Of a DNA stretch of 12,906 nucleotides, positions 1-8,851 are shown piece by piece. Source of the DNA: Spongospora subterranea (taxonomy: Eukaryota > Endomyxa > Phytomyxea > Plasmodiophorida > Plasmodiophoridae); contig OUQQ01000582.1 of NCBI GenBank assembly GCA_900404475.1, forward strand, positions 1-12,906, given 5' to 3'. The number at the start of each line of letters is the position of its first letter. The first letter of the stretch is position 1. The position numbers and the translations under genes are program-made. Under the pieces are notes generated by a model. It worked only from the letters and a program-made list of their open reading frames with translations. It was not told the origin of the DNA and made no database searches.

Positions 1-517
1 TGTTGTTGGATATGTCAATGAAACAAATAGGATGGAGACCGTTCCTATTTTCTCTGTGCAGTTTGTTAAATTGTCTTGTGTTCTGCTCGTACTTTCGAGT
101 CGTTGCATGCGTTTGAATTTGACTTTTTAGCTTTCCGTAATCATCATGTCGATCTTCTGTTTTCCTGGACTGAATCATTGTTATTTGATATTATCTACAA
201 TGATTTTTGGCGAAGTATCGACATTAATGGCTGAAGTTAAGTTTATTTTGCCAAATTTTACATAGCCTTTTGTCGCTTTGCTAGTTATTGTCGTCCGTTT
301 GTCCGTTCTTTCATCAGTAACTTCCTCATTCATTCTGTTCAACTGTCCTTCGCTTCCTCCCAACTCTTACCCTTGTCACCTTCACCATCTCGCGACCTTG
401 ACTCGCGAGTGCAAGTTACGGTTTACCTATCAAAACGGTCGTCAGTGACATAGCATTCAATGTTTTGGAAAATCATGGTTCCTGCCCGCAATGAAAGAGT
501 AAGATACAGATAAGCGG
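1..517. other. No recognisable gene
   Basis: All six frames carry frequent stops here and the only open stretch, about 60 codons on the minus strand at 181-363, resembles nothing known to me. The minus-strand sequence from 517 down to about 360 may be the tail of the protease relic to its right. No reverse transcriptase motif follows where an intact element would have one. An LTR could lie here but I see no second copy in the window to define it. Confidence 0.5.
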
Positions 518-1379
518 TTACCTTTTGGTAGCAAGTTTGCAAGTTACAGGAGGATCGAGAGTTCGTATCATCACAAGCGTTAACAGCATTTCGGCTGACA
601 ACATCGTCTTTGATGCGCCGTTGTTTAGTTCAAATGGAATCGAGATCTTGTTTTGAATTGTGACTTGATCTTTCTCCACGAAGCTTCTCTCTAGTATGTT
701 GATATTTAGTTTTTTCAGCTGGGGTTCTCGCGGTTTCAATTTTCAGTTATCGAGGACTACTTTCACTTGTTCGAACGTCGCTATGTCACAAACTTGTACC
801 CAATGTGCTCCCTTGCACATTAAACAAACGTGTATAGGGGGTGAGAGCGGTATAAGACGTCCTCCTTTAATGGTTCGCCCATTAAAAGAGGTAGCGGGTT
901 TTGGAAACTGTTTTCTAGACGTACCTGTGCTTGGTAGTGATGGAATTTGATATTTGGTTGATCCTGCTGTTGTGGGGAATTTGGTTTTACGACTTTGTGT
1001 TCCCAGATGTATGTAATGAACTTCTTGTTGTGATTTCGCATTGTAAAAATTATCTTTTGGAATGCAGATTCATGGTCGAATGCCGTTGATCAGATATTTG
1101 ATTTCCTTTTTGATGCCTTTCTCGTCAGCGAACAAATCAGCGATCCCATGGTCTTCTAAAAGTTCTCCCATCCTGGAGAAAAAAGCGATCTTGAGGATCT
1201 TTTAGTCTTATGTGCAAGACGACTTTTGACTGTATACGTCGTTCAATATCAACGCCTCCAGACTCGGATGGGGCTTTCAAAATCTGCTTTGAATGAGTAG
1301 TGATGTCCGGATCGATCACCTCTTGGAGCGATTTTCCGAATTCAGATTTTGCAAAGGTTGTTAGGCGAATAACCAGCAA
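518..1379 (-). pseudogene. LTR retrotransposon gag-protease relic
   Basis: Read on the minus strand, one frame runs from about 1200 to 518 with two TGA stops (plus-strand positions 1070-1072 and 743-745). A further 60 or so codons of probable gag lie upstream in another frame to 1379. The frame contains a zinc knuckle of the form CX2CX3HX4C (CLMCKGAHWVQVC, 788-826), typical of nucleocapsid domains but one residue shorter between second Cys and His than the common CX2CX4HX4C. About 55 codons later comes IPFELNNGASKTML (around 611-640), which matches the flap-side active-site strand of a retroviral-type aspartic protease (consensus D-T/S-G-A) with the catalytic Asp changed to Asn. Zinc knuckle followed by protease is the gag-pol order of LTR elements. 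Stops, the frameshift and the lost Asp show that it is dead. No polymerase follows, so the element is also truncated. Confidence 0.75.
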
Positions 1380-1384
1380 TCGAT

Positions 1385-2110
1385 AGACTCAATATGTTAA
1401 TGGCGCGTATCCGGTTGATCAACTACCCCAATGCTTTTGCCAGTGCAAACTTTCTATTTCCTCTCGATCCGACCAACTCCATCAGTTGATCAGCTTATCT
1501 GACCAGCATTGCTATCGTAGAACAGTTGTGCCGATGTATTTTGCAGAGCTATTCAGCTATGAAACCTCATCCGGTTCCCTGGTTTAGGCCAATATGATGC
1601 TATCCCAGATGAATTTGCTCCCTCAGCACTATCTCGATATCATCGACACGCTCTCTCAGGATACTTTGTTCTTTCTTTTACAGAACAATCAATCGCGATT
1701 GGTAATCCGAACATCCCTGTTGTCGTTCACCCTGAAAGCATCCTTGTTGTTCTCGATATTTCGACCGTATTTACTCAACGCCAGCAAAGATAAGCTGGAG
1801 AAATTTCGCACATTCTACCGCGATTGTTGATCCAAGGACATCATTGTGAATACCCTGTTCCCCATTTCATTCGCGGAGTCATTGCCAAGTCCACAAACTA
1901 CGATTTGGTCAGAGGGTCGAACTGTTAAATGACATGGTCAACGTCATCGATGCATTCTTGGGGGAATTTTCCAAGCAATCCGATACTTGCAGGGTTGGTT
2001 AATTTATCGGAGAGTCATTGTGTTGCCTGATCCACCAAATCTGCTGCATATTCTAGAACAGGAATTACAACCTCGACATGATAACCTTGATCGGAATTTC
2101 CCCATTTTTG
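1385..2110 (+). pseudogene. Truncated paralogue of the secreted protein gene at 5243
   Basis: The DNA aligns with the C-terminal half of the intact gene at 5243-6814, beginning at roughly its residue 270 and running to about residue 505. The best stretch, 1608-1682 against 6286-6360, is about 90% identical and encodes the shared MNLLPQHYLDII. The reading frame is broken repeatedly. One stop (TGA, 1828-1830) falls exactly at the second Cys of the Cys-Cys pair (residues 423-424 of the intact protein). There are indels between the conserved blocks. The N-terminal half and signal peptide are absent. The left edge abuts the retrotransposon gag relic, suggesting that rearrangement or insertion removed the 5' half. 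After about 2070 similarity fades; an alternative C-terminus in frame to 2262 is possible but unsupported. Confidence 0.85.
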
Positions 2111-2560
2111 AATTCATAGCGACTAACGTTTGTCTGGCCCGGGCATTCGTCAAAGAGACGACATGCGCCGCTGCGGTCACTGAACAAAGCTGCGAAACGT
2201 TTAGGGAGAAATCTCGCTTGACTTGCACCAATATTTCACCGGTTAACACGGTTTCGATGTGAATTCTTCAGGCAGCATCCTGACGGCCAGTAATCTAGAA
2301 CATTTTTTGCAGCTTGAAGCAAGCAGAATTTTGGGGAAACTTCACTCCGAACGTCAAGTTGGAGAATCTCAACACAAAGTGTTGATGGTAATTCTGGCCA
2401 GCAAGAATGCACTCGTCAATAACAACTATCATTCGATTTCGACATGCCATTTAGTATCCACCGCAGAGTCTGAATACAGATTCACTGCTTTCAAAGTTTT
2501 AAATTAGATCTGACTGTCGATGTTTTCCTCTTCAGCGTAGCAAATTCCATAGTGCTCGCA
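2111..2560. other. Unresolved spacer
   Basis: An 82-codon plus-strand open stretch lies at 2259-2507, and a 91-codon one ends at 2262 as an extension of the paralogue relic. Neither resembles a family known to me. The region sits between the secreted-protein pseudogene and the 3' end of the transposase pseudogene, so it should contain one end of the DNA transposon. I could not pick out a terminal inverted repeat or a 3-bp target duplication by eye. Confidence 0.4.
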
Positions 2561-3674
2561 TCAGATCATGCTGCATACGTTTATGATCTTCACGATTCTG
2601 CATGGATCGGAACATGGCGCTACGATCCGAAGACCGTTGGTCCTGGTTGCGCGGTATCTGTTGGAAGGGTGCATTGGAACGTAGGCGACGTCATTGATGT
2701 AGGTGGAATCAAGACCGCACTCGCGTTTATAGTCAATGATGAATTTATGCAAAATCAAGCAGGCCTTGATGACGTTTGTCATTGCCTCACGATGCCAGAG
2801 TCGACAGCCAGTGGTCAAAATATGAAACCGCACCTGAAGTATTTCAAACTCGCACTCTATGTCCTTACGTTTGGTTTCCTGAAGTGATGCGAAGAGTTTT
2901 GCATTATATGGAATCGTCTTTGGAAATCAATTTTTAAATCCATCCCGTCGGCCAACCAGTACTGTACGGAAAAGAATTCTCACGACTATATACAGACCAC
3001 CGATTGGAGGGACTGGTACAATTAACCTTATTGTAACCAGAGGCGAACGGTCTGGTACATTTATATCGTTCAGAGCACCCGGCGACCCGAAATTGAAATG
3101 CCATACTTCCACGAAAATCGCACTTGCCTTTAAAACTACAGATGGGATACCCTCCTTTCCTTGGAACATAACCTTCCAGCAGCTTGGCCAGTTCTTCCAT
3201 TGCCATCAATAGTTCCGATGCATCCAGGAAATCCGGCTTGAAATCCTTCATCGAACAGGCGATTCAGATCTACGTCGTTTGGCGCCCTCAGAGCCGTGTT
3301 CTTAAAGACTGAATTTAGAGCAGGTCAAAATCGGTGTGAGCGGCTCCATGATAGTAGATGATACTGGACGCTGACAATGGGTATATTTCTTCAAGTTCCT
3401 GTGCAGCAACGCCGGACCTCAGAATGCGAACAGCAGCCGTTATTTTCTGGTGCGGCGTAGCAAGAAGAACGCCTGCGACGTCTTTCTTTGGTCTGAAATC
3501 ATCGTCGTGAGCGACGACGTCGCTCAAGATCTTATCGAAGAGGTCGATCTGCAGTTTAAAGTTGGCCAAAAAGCGCTGCAGTAAAGTGGAGATGGATCCC
3601 AATAGTTTTCAAAGAATAGCTGGCTGTCCTCGTCTGCTATCCACCGGGCTCTTGTTTGGCTGGAACTTGCTCCA
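2561..3674 (-). pseudogene. PIF/Harbinger transposase pseudogene (DDE_Tnp_4 type)
   Basis: On the minus strand the fragments appear in the order of a PIF/Harbinger transposase. RWIADEDSQLFFENYWDPSP (about 3595-3655) and the segment with DLFDKILSDVVAHD (3315-3602) match the N-terminal helix region. GFPGCIGTIDG (Asp codon at 3205-3207) is the first catalytic Asp motif. WKNWPSCWK and FQGKEGIPSVVLKA follow one frameshift later. GSPGALNDINVPDRSPL (near 3030-3090) holds the second Asp. KRKDIECEFEILQVRFHIL (Glu codon at 2855-2857) holds the Glu. CLILHKFIIDYKREC closes the domain. The span of about 370 codons fits the family's usual size. An in-frame TGA at 2927-2929, at least two frameshifts and degeneration around 3250-3315 make it inactive. 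The second, Myb/SANT-like protein that such elements usually encode is not seen. The 111-codon plus-strand frame across 2552-2887 is only the shadow of this gene. Confidence 0.9.
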
Positions 3675-3772
3675 TTTTACTGGTGCTCCTTCTTAATCTT
3701 TTCAACGCGTTACCTCCTGCAATACTAAAATCATGGCGACCCCTAGATCGCCGTCGTCTAAAAGTTGCTTAA

Positions 3773-5150
3773 TTAACTTGTTGGCAATCATCATCAAAAC
3801 AATTTTCCAAGGCAAGAGGAAATTCTCAAATCGCTACACCGTCAACCGTATTTAGTGTAAGTCAAACTATTTCTCAACCTTTTCGGTTGAATGACACATT
3901 TGTGGGAACGGGGCGATCATTTGCTGAGGGAATCCATTCTTTGCTGGGCAGTCATCAGAGAATCTGTCGAACTGCGTACGTTGATTGCATCAACGAGATT
4001 GGACGTATTGGAACAATTTTATCAAATGCTGACATGGTTCTGATGTCTTGACTGCCTGCAGTTGATGTTGTGGCATTTTTTAACTATTCGACAGGTATTG
4101 AGACGTTTGAGACTTCAACATTTCTGGTGAAGTATGAGCCGGATCATTCTATCGTGACGGAACAATGTATGTTTTTATATCACCATGAGTTCCTGCGACC
4201 GAATACTCCTGTCATTCCGGATTACGCGATCCGCCTCAATCCTTTTGCGCTCCTGTCACCCTTTCCCTTCGCCACCTTCAAATCGCCGACAAAGCCAAAG
4301 TATCGAGCCAATGATAACACACTGGCGTCAAAAGCGGTTCGAACTTAGATCTCGGAATGGTTTTGAAAGCCCACACCAGCTGCAGCCAAATGAAAGGGGG
4401 TGCATGTAATGAGTAAACCGATTGATAAGAAGGCAAGAAGAAAGACTTTGACTGCACAAAATCTCGCCGAGCATAACGAGAACCTGGCGACAATGGCAAT
4501 TTAGAGCGACCTCATTGCACACAATCCTGTTCAGACTCTGGCCATTGATGACGCTCCATTCAGAGACTTACAACGTCGCGAGGTCGTGCTGCTTTCCAAT
4601 TTAGGTGTCACGATGGGGCAACCATCAACGGCGACTTGTTATCGACACTGCTGGATCAAATTGAAATCATGCTCGCCACGCCAGTTGCCATCACTCGTGT
4701 GATTGTCGCTTTTCATTTGCACAAAGATCTCGGTGATGGCGATTTTGGCATTTCGATTGTTTTTTTTATCACTTCCCTAGTCCCGAAATCCTACGTAACT
4801 GGCTGCGTAAGGAGCTCGTTTATAAATGGTTTCCGATTGCATCATCCTTGACCAAGAGCGATATATCGCGAGTCATTCCACAGGCAATACACCTGTATCT
4901 TGTATTTGGATTTGTTGCTGAAGATGTTCCCGTCGTCTGCTGCATAGGTCACCTACACATTTCGGCAAGCTTATTTGGAATGGATTAGAGACAAATCACG
5001 CATGTTGGGGCCCGCCAAAATTTTTATCGAATTACATCTGTTCACGTTGATAAAGAAGGGGTATTCGGAATTCCGACTGAACGCAATCCGCGAAAAATGG
5101 TCTCTGAACTCGTGGGCAGTGTTCTCACGAATGGACGAGTTTTGGTTTAG
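3773..5150 (+). pseudogene. Unrecognised decayed coding sequence
   Basis: A protein-like reading can be followed for almost 1.4 kb. Frame 2 runs from 3773 to about 4600 with stops at 4049, 4346, 4364, 4391 and 4502. It includes YVDCINEIGRIGTILSNADM (about 3980-4036) and, after an ATG at 4409, MSKPIDKKARRKTLTAQNLA. Reading continues in frame 1 from about 4610 (GATINGDLLSTLLDQIEIML), then in frame 0 from about 4770 (FPSPEILRNWLRKELVYKWF) to a TAG at 5148-5150, with one internal TAG at 4986-4988. The frame 1 to frame 0 change falls at a run of eight T at 4760-4767. I do not recognise the product. It could be one gene or two, and some stops could lie in introns: GTAAGT occurs at 3857-3862 and a CAG ends near 4060. 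It ends 92 bases before the secreted-protein ATG, on the same strand. Confidence 0.45.
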
Positions 5151-5242
5151 TGTACCACGGAGTCCGATCTCGGCTAAACCGCAAACACGGACTCCGAGGC
5201 CGACGTCGTCAACTATTGAGTGAGGCAAATCAAGCTTGTAAG

Positions 5243-6814
5243 ATGAGATCAATGTGGACGGTAGTCATGTTCTTGGCGCTAATGGGCATTGGATTTTCAG
5301 GGTTGATCAATGATGGTAGTGTTCATAATCAATTACTGTCATCAGATTTGCTACCACATATACTGGAGAGTGGTCTGAGCGTTAATATCCAATCTGAGTT
5401 TTCTGGCATTGGAGAAGAGGATCAGATCGAACTCGGTATCCTGCTACAGCAATTCGAAGCTCCAACTCAGAATCAAGTTGAACTCTGGTTCCAACAACCT
5501 CCACCTGAACCTGTCGGTGAACCCCGTCGCGGTCAAGCTCAAGCAGTCCAAGACCTGCACTCTCCTCACATGCAATCTGAATCAAATGTCCAATTTATCA
5601 CAACTGATGGGTCGAGCCAAATATCACGTGAACAACTGAGCCAAATTTCTCAATGGCTTCAGGCTGATGTATCTGATCAACTCCAAGCTCAGCATCATCT
5701 CCCAATCTGTCAACTTCAATATCAGCAACAAGTTCAACACATTGACGTTCATCCTAATCAATCCCCCCATGATAACCTCTCTTCGGATGCTCTCCCGAAC
5801 TGCCCCAACCGAAATCCTACCCTGCACGATTCTTTACTTCAAATAATGTATTTACTGGACACGTTCGTTTATCAGCATTGGAATGAGCTCTTTTCCCTTG
5901 GATCCAATGGTCTTTTATCCCTCATTGATCGGAATTCGCTCAAAAATCTTATGCTTGCGTACATGACGAAAGCGGGCTTTACAAACAACGCTGTGGGACA
6001 ATTTGAAGGGATTAATTTTACCGATCTGGTCAATCGGTTTGTAGACGGTTGTCCTCTTGATGATGAAAGACCCCTGTGGGTTCGCCAGTGCCAAATTTGT
6101 ATCTTCTCCCTATCCGACCAACTCCATGAGTTGATCAGCACATCTAACAAGCATTGCTATCGTAAAACTGTTCAACCGATATTGCTTGCAGGGGTACTCA
6201 GCGCGGAAGTCTCAGATTCCATGATTCAGGCCGATCGTGAACTGTTGTCGGACATACTTGGCATCATAAATAAGTCAATGACCCAGATGAATTTACTCCC
6301 TCAACACTATCTCGATATTATCAACACGCTCTCTCAGGATACGTTGTCCTTTCTTTTTAAGCAGAGCGCGATTGATGACGCGATTGGCAATTCGAAAAAT
6401 CCCGTTGTGGACAACTCTGAGACCGAACGTGTCTTTTTCGTCATTCGATCGCATTTGCTTACATCCTGCAAAGTTGGGCTGATGAACTGTCGAACATTCT
6501 ACCATGATTGCTGTTCCATCAATGTCATTGCGAATACCCTGTTCCCTCAGTTCATCAACGAAATCGTCACCAAGCCCACAACCTTGGATTTTGTCCAGAG
6601 GCAGAATGTGTTTATAATAGAGATGGGCGTCATGGAGCAATTCTTGACTGGGAAGTTCTCAAGCGATCGGAAATTATCCGAATTATCGCGACGTCTTCAG
6701 TTGCCTGAGCCATTAGATCTTCCGCCCATTTTAGTCAACGCATTACTGAACAAATTCAAGGAGTTGCTCAAAGTACGTTTGAGTTTACAAAATTTCGATC
6801 AGACAGCTCCATAG
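5243..6814 (+). CDS. Predicted secreted protein, Gln-rich and Cys-containing, 523 aa
   Basis: This is the only long uninterrupted frame in the window. The frame is open from 5150, but 5243 is the first in-frame ATG, has A at -3, and begins a good signal peptide (MRSMWTVVMFLALMGIGFSG: one basic residue, then a hydrophobic core to about residue 20). Residues 60-175 are rich in Gln and His with a Pro-rich patch at 85-94, and probably disordered. Residues 195-515 are mostly helix-like with eight of the ten cysteines (270, 283, 286, 305, 409, 416, 423, 424), suggesting disulfides outside the cell. N-glycosylation sequons occur at 172, 178, 258 and 343. No hydrophobic anchor follows the signal. No catalytic motif or family is recognised. 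A broken paralogue lies at 1385-2110, so it belongs to a small family. The frame survives 1.5 kb among decayed elements, which implies recent origin or selection. Function unknown; a secreted effector or surface protein is a guess. Confidence 0.8.
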   Translation: MRSMWTVVMFLALMGIGFSGLINDGSVHNQLLSSDLLPHILESGLSVNIQSEFSGIGEEDQIELGILLQQFEAPTQNQVELWFQQPPPEPVGEPRRGQAQAVQDLHSPHMQSESNVQFITTDGSSQISREQLSQISQWLQADVSDQLQAQHHLPICQLQYQQQVQHIDVHPNQSPHDNLSSDALPNCPNRNPTLHDSLLQIMYLLDTFVYQHWNELFSLGSNGLLSLIDRNSLKNLMLAYMTKAGFTNNAVGQFEGINFTDLVNRFVDGCPLDDERPLWVRQCQICIFSLSDQLHELISTSNKHCYRKTVQPILLAGVLSAEVSDSMIQADRELLSDILGIINKSMTQMNLLPQHYLDIINTLSQDTLSFLFKQSAIDDAIGNSKNPVVDNSETERVFFVIRSHLLTSCKVGLMNCRTFYHDCCSINVIANTLFPQFINEIVTKPTTLDFVQRQNVFIIEMGVMEQFLTGKFSSDRKLSELSRRLQLPEPLDLPPILVNALLNKFKELLKVRLSLQNFDQTAP

Positions 6815-7428
6815 TCTTTAATTCGCTTTTACCTTATGAACTGGGAATTGATCGATCCTAATACAACACTGCATAATTTTCTTTCAATTTGCATTATTAC
6901 GGCTGGTTGGAGACTTTGTTGTCGTTCGCAGGATGACCAGTGACACTCAAACTCCCATCTGAAAACTCAATCAACATCTTACAGTTGTTTTTGATTGTTC
7001 CTGATGTTGACAGATTTGGTGAGGAATGGAGAGTCATCACGCGCCCGAATCGTAATAAAAATGGTGGATAAAATTGATAACTCCTTGTCAGTTCCGGTCT
7101 ATAATTGTGCTCCACGGTTGCGCGATGAACCCGATCTGATTCCACCATTGGTGGTTGGGATTGCACCCAGACTGCCTCGACGGTTACGGCTACATCCAGG
7201 TCAAGTTTAATCGTCTCTTCAACTCAACGTTTAGAGACTTGGACATTCCTGCAACTGTCACCACTATTGAGTTCAGTCAACCTGTGGAAATCTCACCACG
7301 ATCGTCTCATATTGTTGAGGTGAAATGTGGCAATCTGGCTGGACTGCGTCTGAAGAAATGTGCATCATCAAAATTGTATTTATGGATGATCTGCTTCATC
7401 GTCAAACAAGTGTCGTGGCCCGATATCG
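6815..7428. other. Unresolved region downstream of the secreted-protein gene
   Basis: No domain is recognisable. Two plus-strand stretches, 6995-7210 and 7146-7436, overlap in different frames and could be one frame-shifted coding remnant joined near 7160. The second reads through DGYGYIQVKFNRLFNSTFRD and has no ATG. An 89-codon minus-strand frame covers 6897-7166. I see no AATAAA signal close after the stop of the upstream gene, and the first hundred bases or so may simply be its 3' untranslated region. Confidence 0.35.
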
Positions 7429-8200
7429 TCAGGTAATGAAATTCTGATGGGTTTGGTACCAGCTTTGCGTAAACCCCACCACCAAAACCGACCAATACCG
7501 ATCGTCTCGACCCACTGCTTTAAGATCTGGTTCATCCTTTCCGTCTTGCCATCTCGCCTCTGGTTGTCGTGCAGTAGATGGCTGTCTCTGTATTTTCAGC
7601 CAGTTCAGCAATCGTTTCCAAGATTTGGATACGAATTGTGGTCCACGATCGAAGACGATTTCGACGGCCAATAAGTGGAGCGCCATGAATAAAAAATTCG
7701 CGGTTGCTGATGACGAAATGGTCTCAGAACAGGGAATGAAGTGCCCCATTTCAGGTGTATGGTCCTGAGCAGTCCTAATCCTGCCCATCATTGGTTGATG
7801 GTTGAAACGCGAACAGCAAACTGCCGCAATGGCGTCTCAAAAATCTGTGCGGATCGATAAGGGATATCTCCTACTGCGACCATGCGCCATCGTCCGGCGT
7901 AATTTCGAAAGCTGGCCTCTGGAAATGCGACTGGCTTCCTGGAAAGTGCTCCCGCTCGGTGGATGACGACGTAATCGTATTCGGATAAGAGCATAGACCG
8001 TCTGGGCTTGCCTGCGGATGAGGATCTACCCTGGTCGTGAACAATGTATGGTTCTGGTGGTCGATAAAAATTTGAATCTGGCGCGAGCTACCTTCCAGAA
8101 TATGCCTCCATTGACGAACAGACTCCACTATCGACAACAGTTCCTTGTCATTGTGTTTCGTAATTGTACTCTGACGCTGTGAACGTCCGGCAACCATCTC
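7429..8200 (-). pseudogene. Ty3/gypsy-type RNase H-integrase relic
   Basis: On the minus strand, 8197 to 7871 contains NDKELLSIVESVRQWRHILE and IQIFIDHQNHTLFTT, the central and C-terminal parts of a Ty3/gypsy RNase H with its catalytic Glu and an Asp retained. Just upstream, in another frame, TFTASEYNYET is the usual preceding segment. The next frame, 7994-7788, gives LLSEYDYVVIHRAGALSRKP, the standard end of RNase H (normally ADALSRR). Then 7791-7429 carries MGHFIPCSETISSSATA and EIVFDRGPQFVSKSWKRLL from the integrase core. The third catalytic motif, normally near GQTER, is degraded. Reverse transcriptase and the integrase zinc finger are missing, so large parts are deleted on both sides. 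It lies opposite in strand to the pol relic at 9824-12300. Confidence 0.85.
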
Positions 8201-8851
8201 GGGCGAACCGCGGATTTCAAGGCCACCATCACCTTAGCTGGCAAGACCTCGACTTTCTACCCGACTCATTATCATATCGAAGGTCAAATCGGCGCTGAAA
8301 ACGACGACAGACGCGACAGACCCACAACGCGACCTATTCTGATTGAATTCGGCGCCTTTTACGAGAAGCAATTTGCCGCTGATCTGGAAGATCCCATTGT
8401 TCCATTTTCCTCGCCGCACAAACGAACCAATACCGTCGACGCCACAGAATCCGACACCTTCTCAGTTGACACGATGACCGCCACAATTCCTCATTCCAAC
8501 GATTCTGATTTATCGCTTTGCAACATGGCGAGCAAGGTCAAGGACATCATGGATGGCCGTTTTCACCGAGCCGAATGCAATTAGTATGCATGGGACCCAG
8601 TGAACGCTAAATTGCTGATTGAGAAGTTGTGGGATCTGGGTCATGTTCTGACGCGACCACATTTGTTGTCGAAGCACACCCGTGCTATGCCAAACGGCCA
8701 GGTTCGGAAACAAACTTCCGTTAAGCGCTGTATGGAATATCTTTCCATGGGCTCCAAGCCTAATCCGTTTTGGCTGTTTTCCGAGCAATGTGTAAGTCCG
8801 GATTCGCCAAGATTCGGGTTTATATTTTCTTTCAACCGCAAGCAGCCTTAG
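8183..8851 (+). pseudogene. Open frame with one internal TAG, unrecognised
   Basis: One plus-strand frame stays open for 133 codons from 8183, meets a TAG at 8582-8584, and continues for another 88 codons in the same frame to a TAG at 8849-8851. The first part is polar and reads through LAGKTSTFYPTHYHIEGQ, DLEDPIVPFSSPHKRTNTVD and MASKVKDIMDGRFHRAEC. The second part contains an arm of the inverted repeat described separately. No early ATG is present in the first part. It begins within about 20 bases of where the RNase H relic on the other strand ends, so it is probably a fragment truncated at that junction. A 164-codon minus-strand frame (8510-9004) overlaps it; neither is recognisable. It may be chance or a piece of a mobile element. 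Confidence 0.3.
8630..8757 (+). repeat. Inverted repeat, left arm
   Basis: This 128-bp segment matches the reverse complement of 9603-9729 at about 83% by eye with one single-base gap. Two 20-bp blocks are perfectly shared: caaacggccaggttcggaaa (8691-8710) and tatctttccatgggctccaa (8738-8757). Similarity stops sharply at the right edge. Confidence 0.85.

Noticed and set aside
866..886. 8-bp-arm hairpin (tttaatgg / ccattaaa)
   Set aside because: Short and inside the gag relic; expected by chance in a sequence of this length.
2552..2887. 111-codon plus-strand open frame that looks like a gene
   Set aside because: It is antisense to the C-terminal part of the PIF/Harbinger transposase, whose motifs are unmistakable on the minus strand.
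3857..4060. A single intron (GTAAGT to CAG) removing the TGA at 4049
   Set aside because: Possible, but the interval itself reads like protein and further stops downstream would remain, so it was kept only as an alternative.
5150..5242. Upstream extension of the secreted protein to 5150
   Set aside because: The codon at 5150 is GTG and there is no in-frame ATG before 5243; the extra residues are very basic and would bury the signal peptide.
6293..6640. 115-codon minus-strand open frame
   Set aside because: Antisense shadow of the intact secreted-protein gene.
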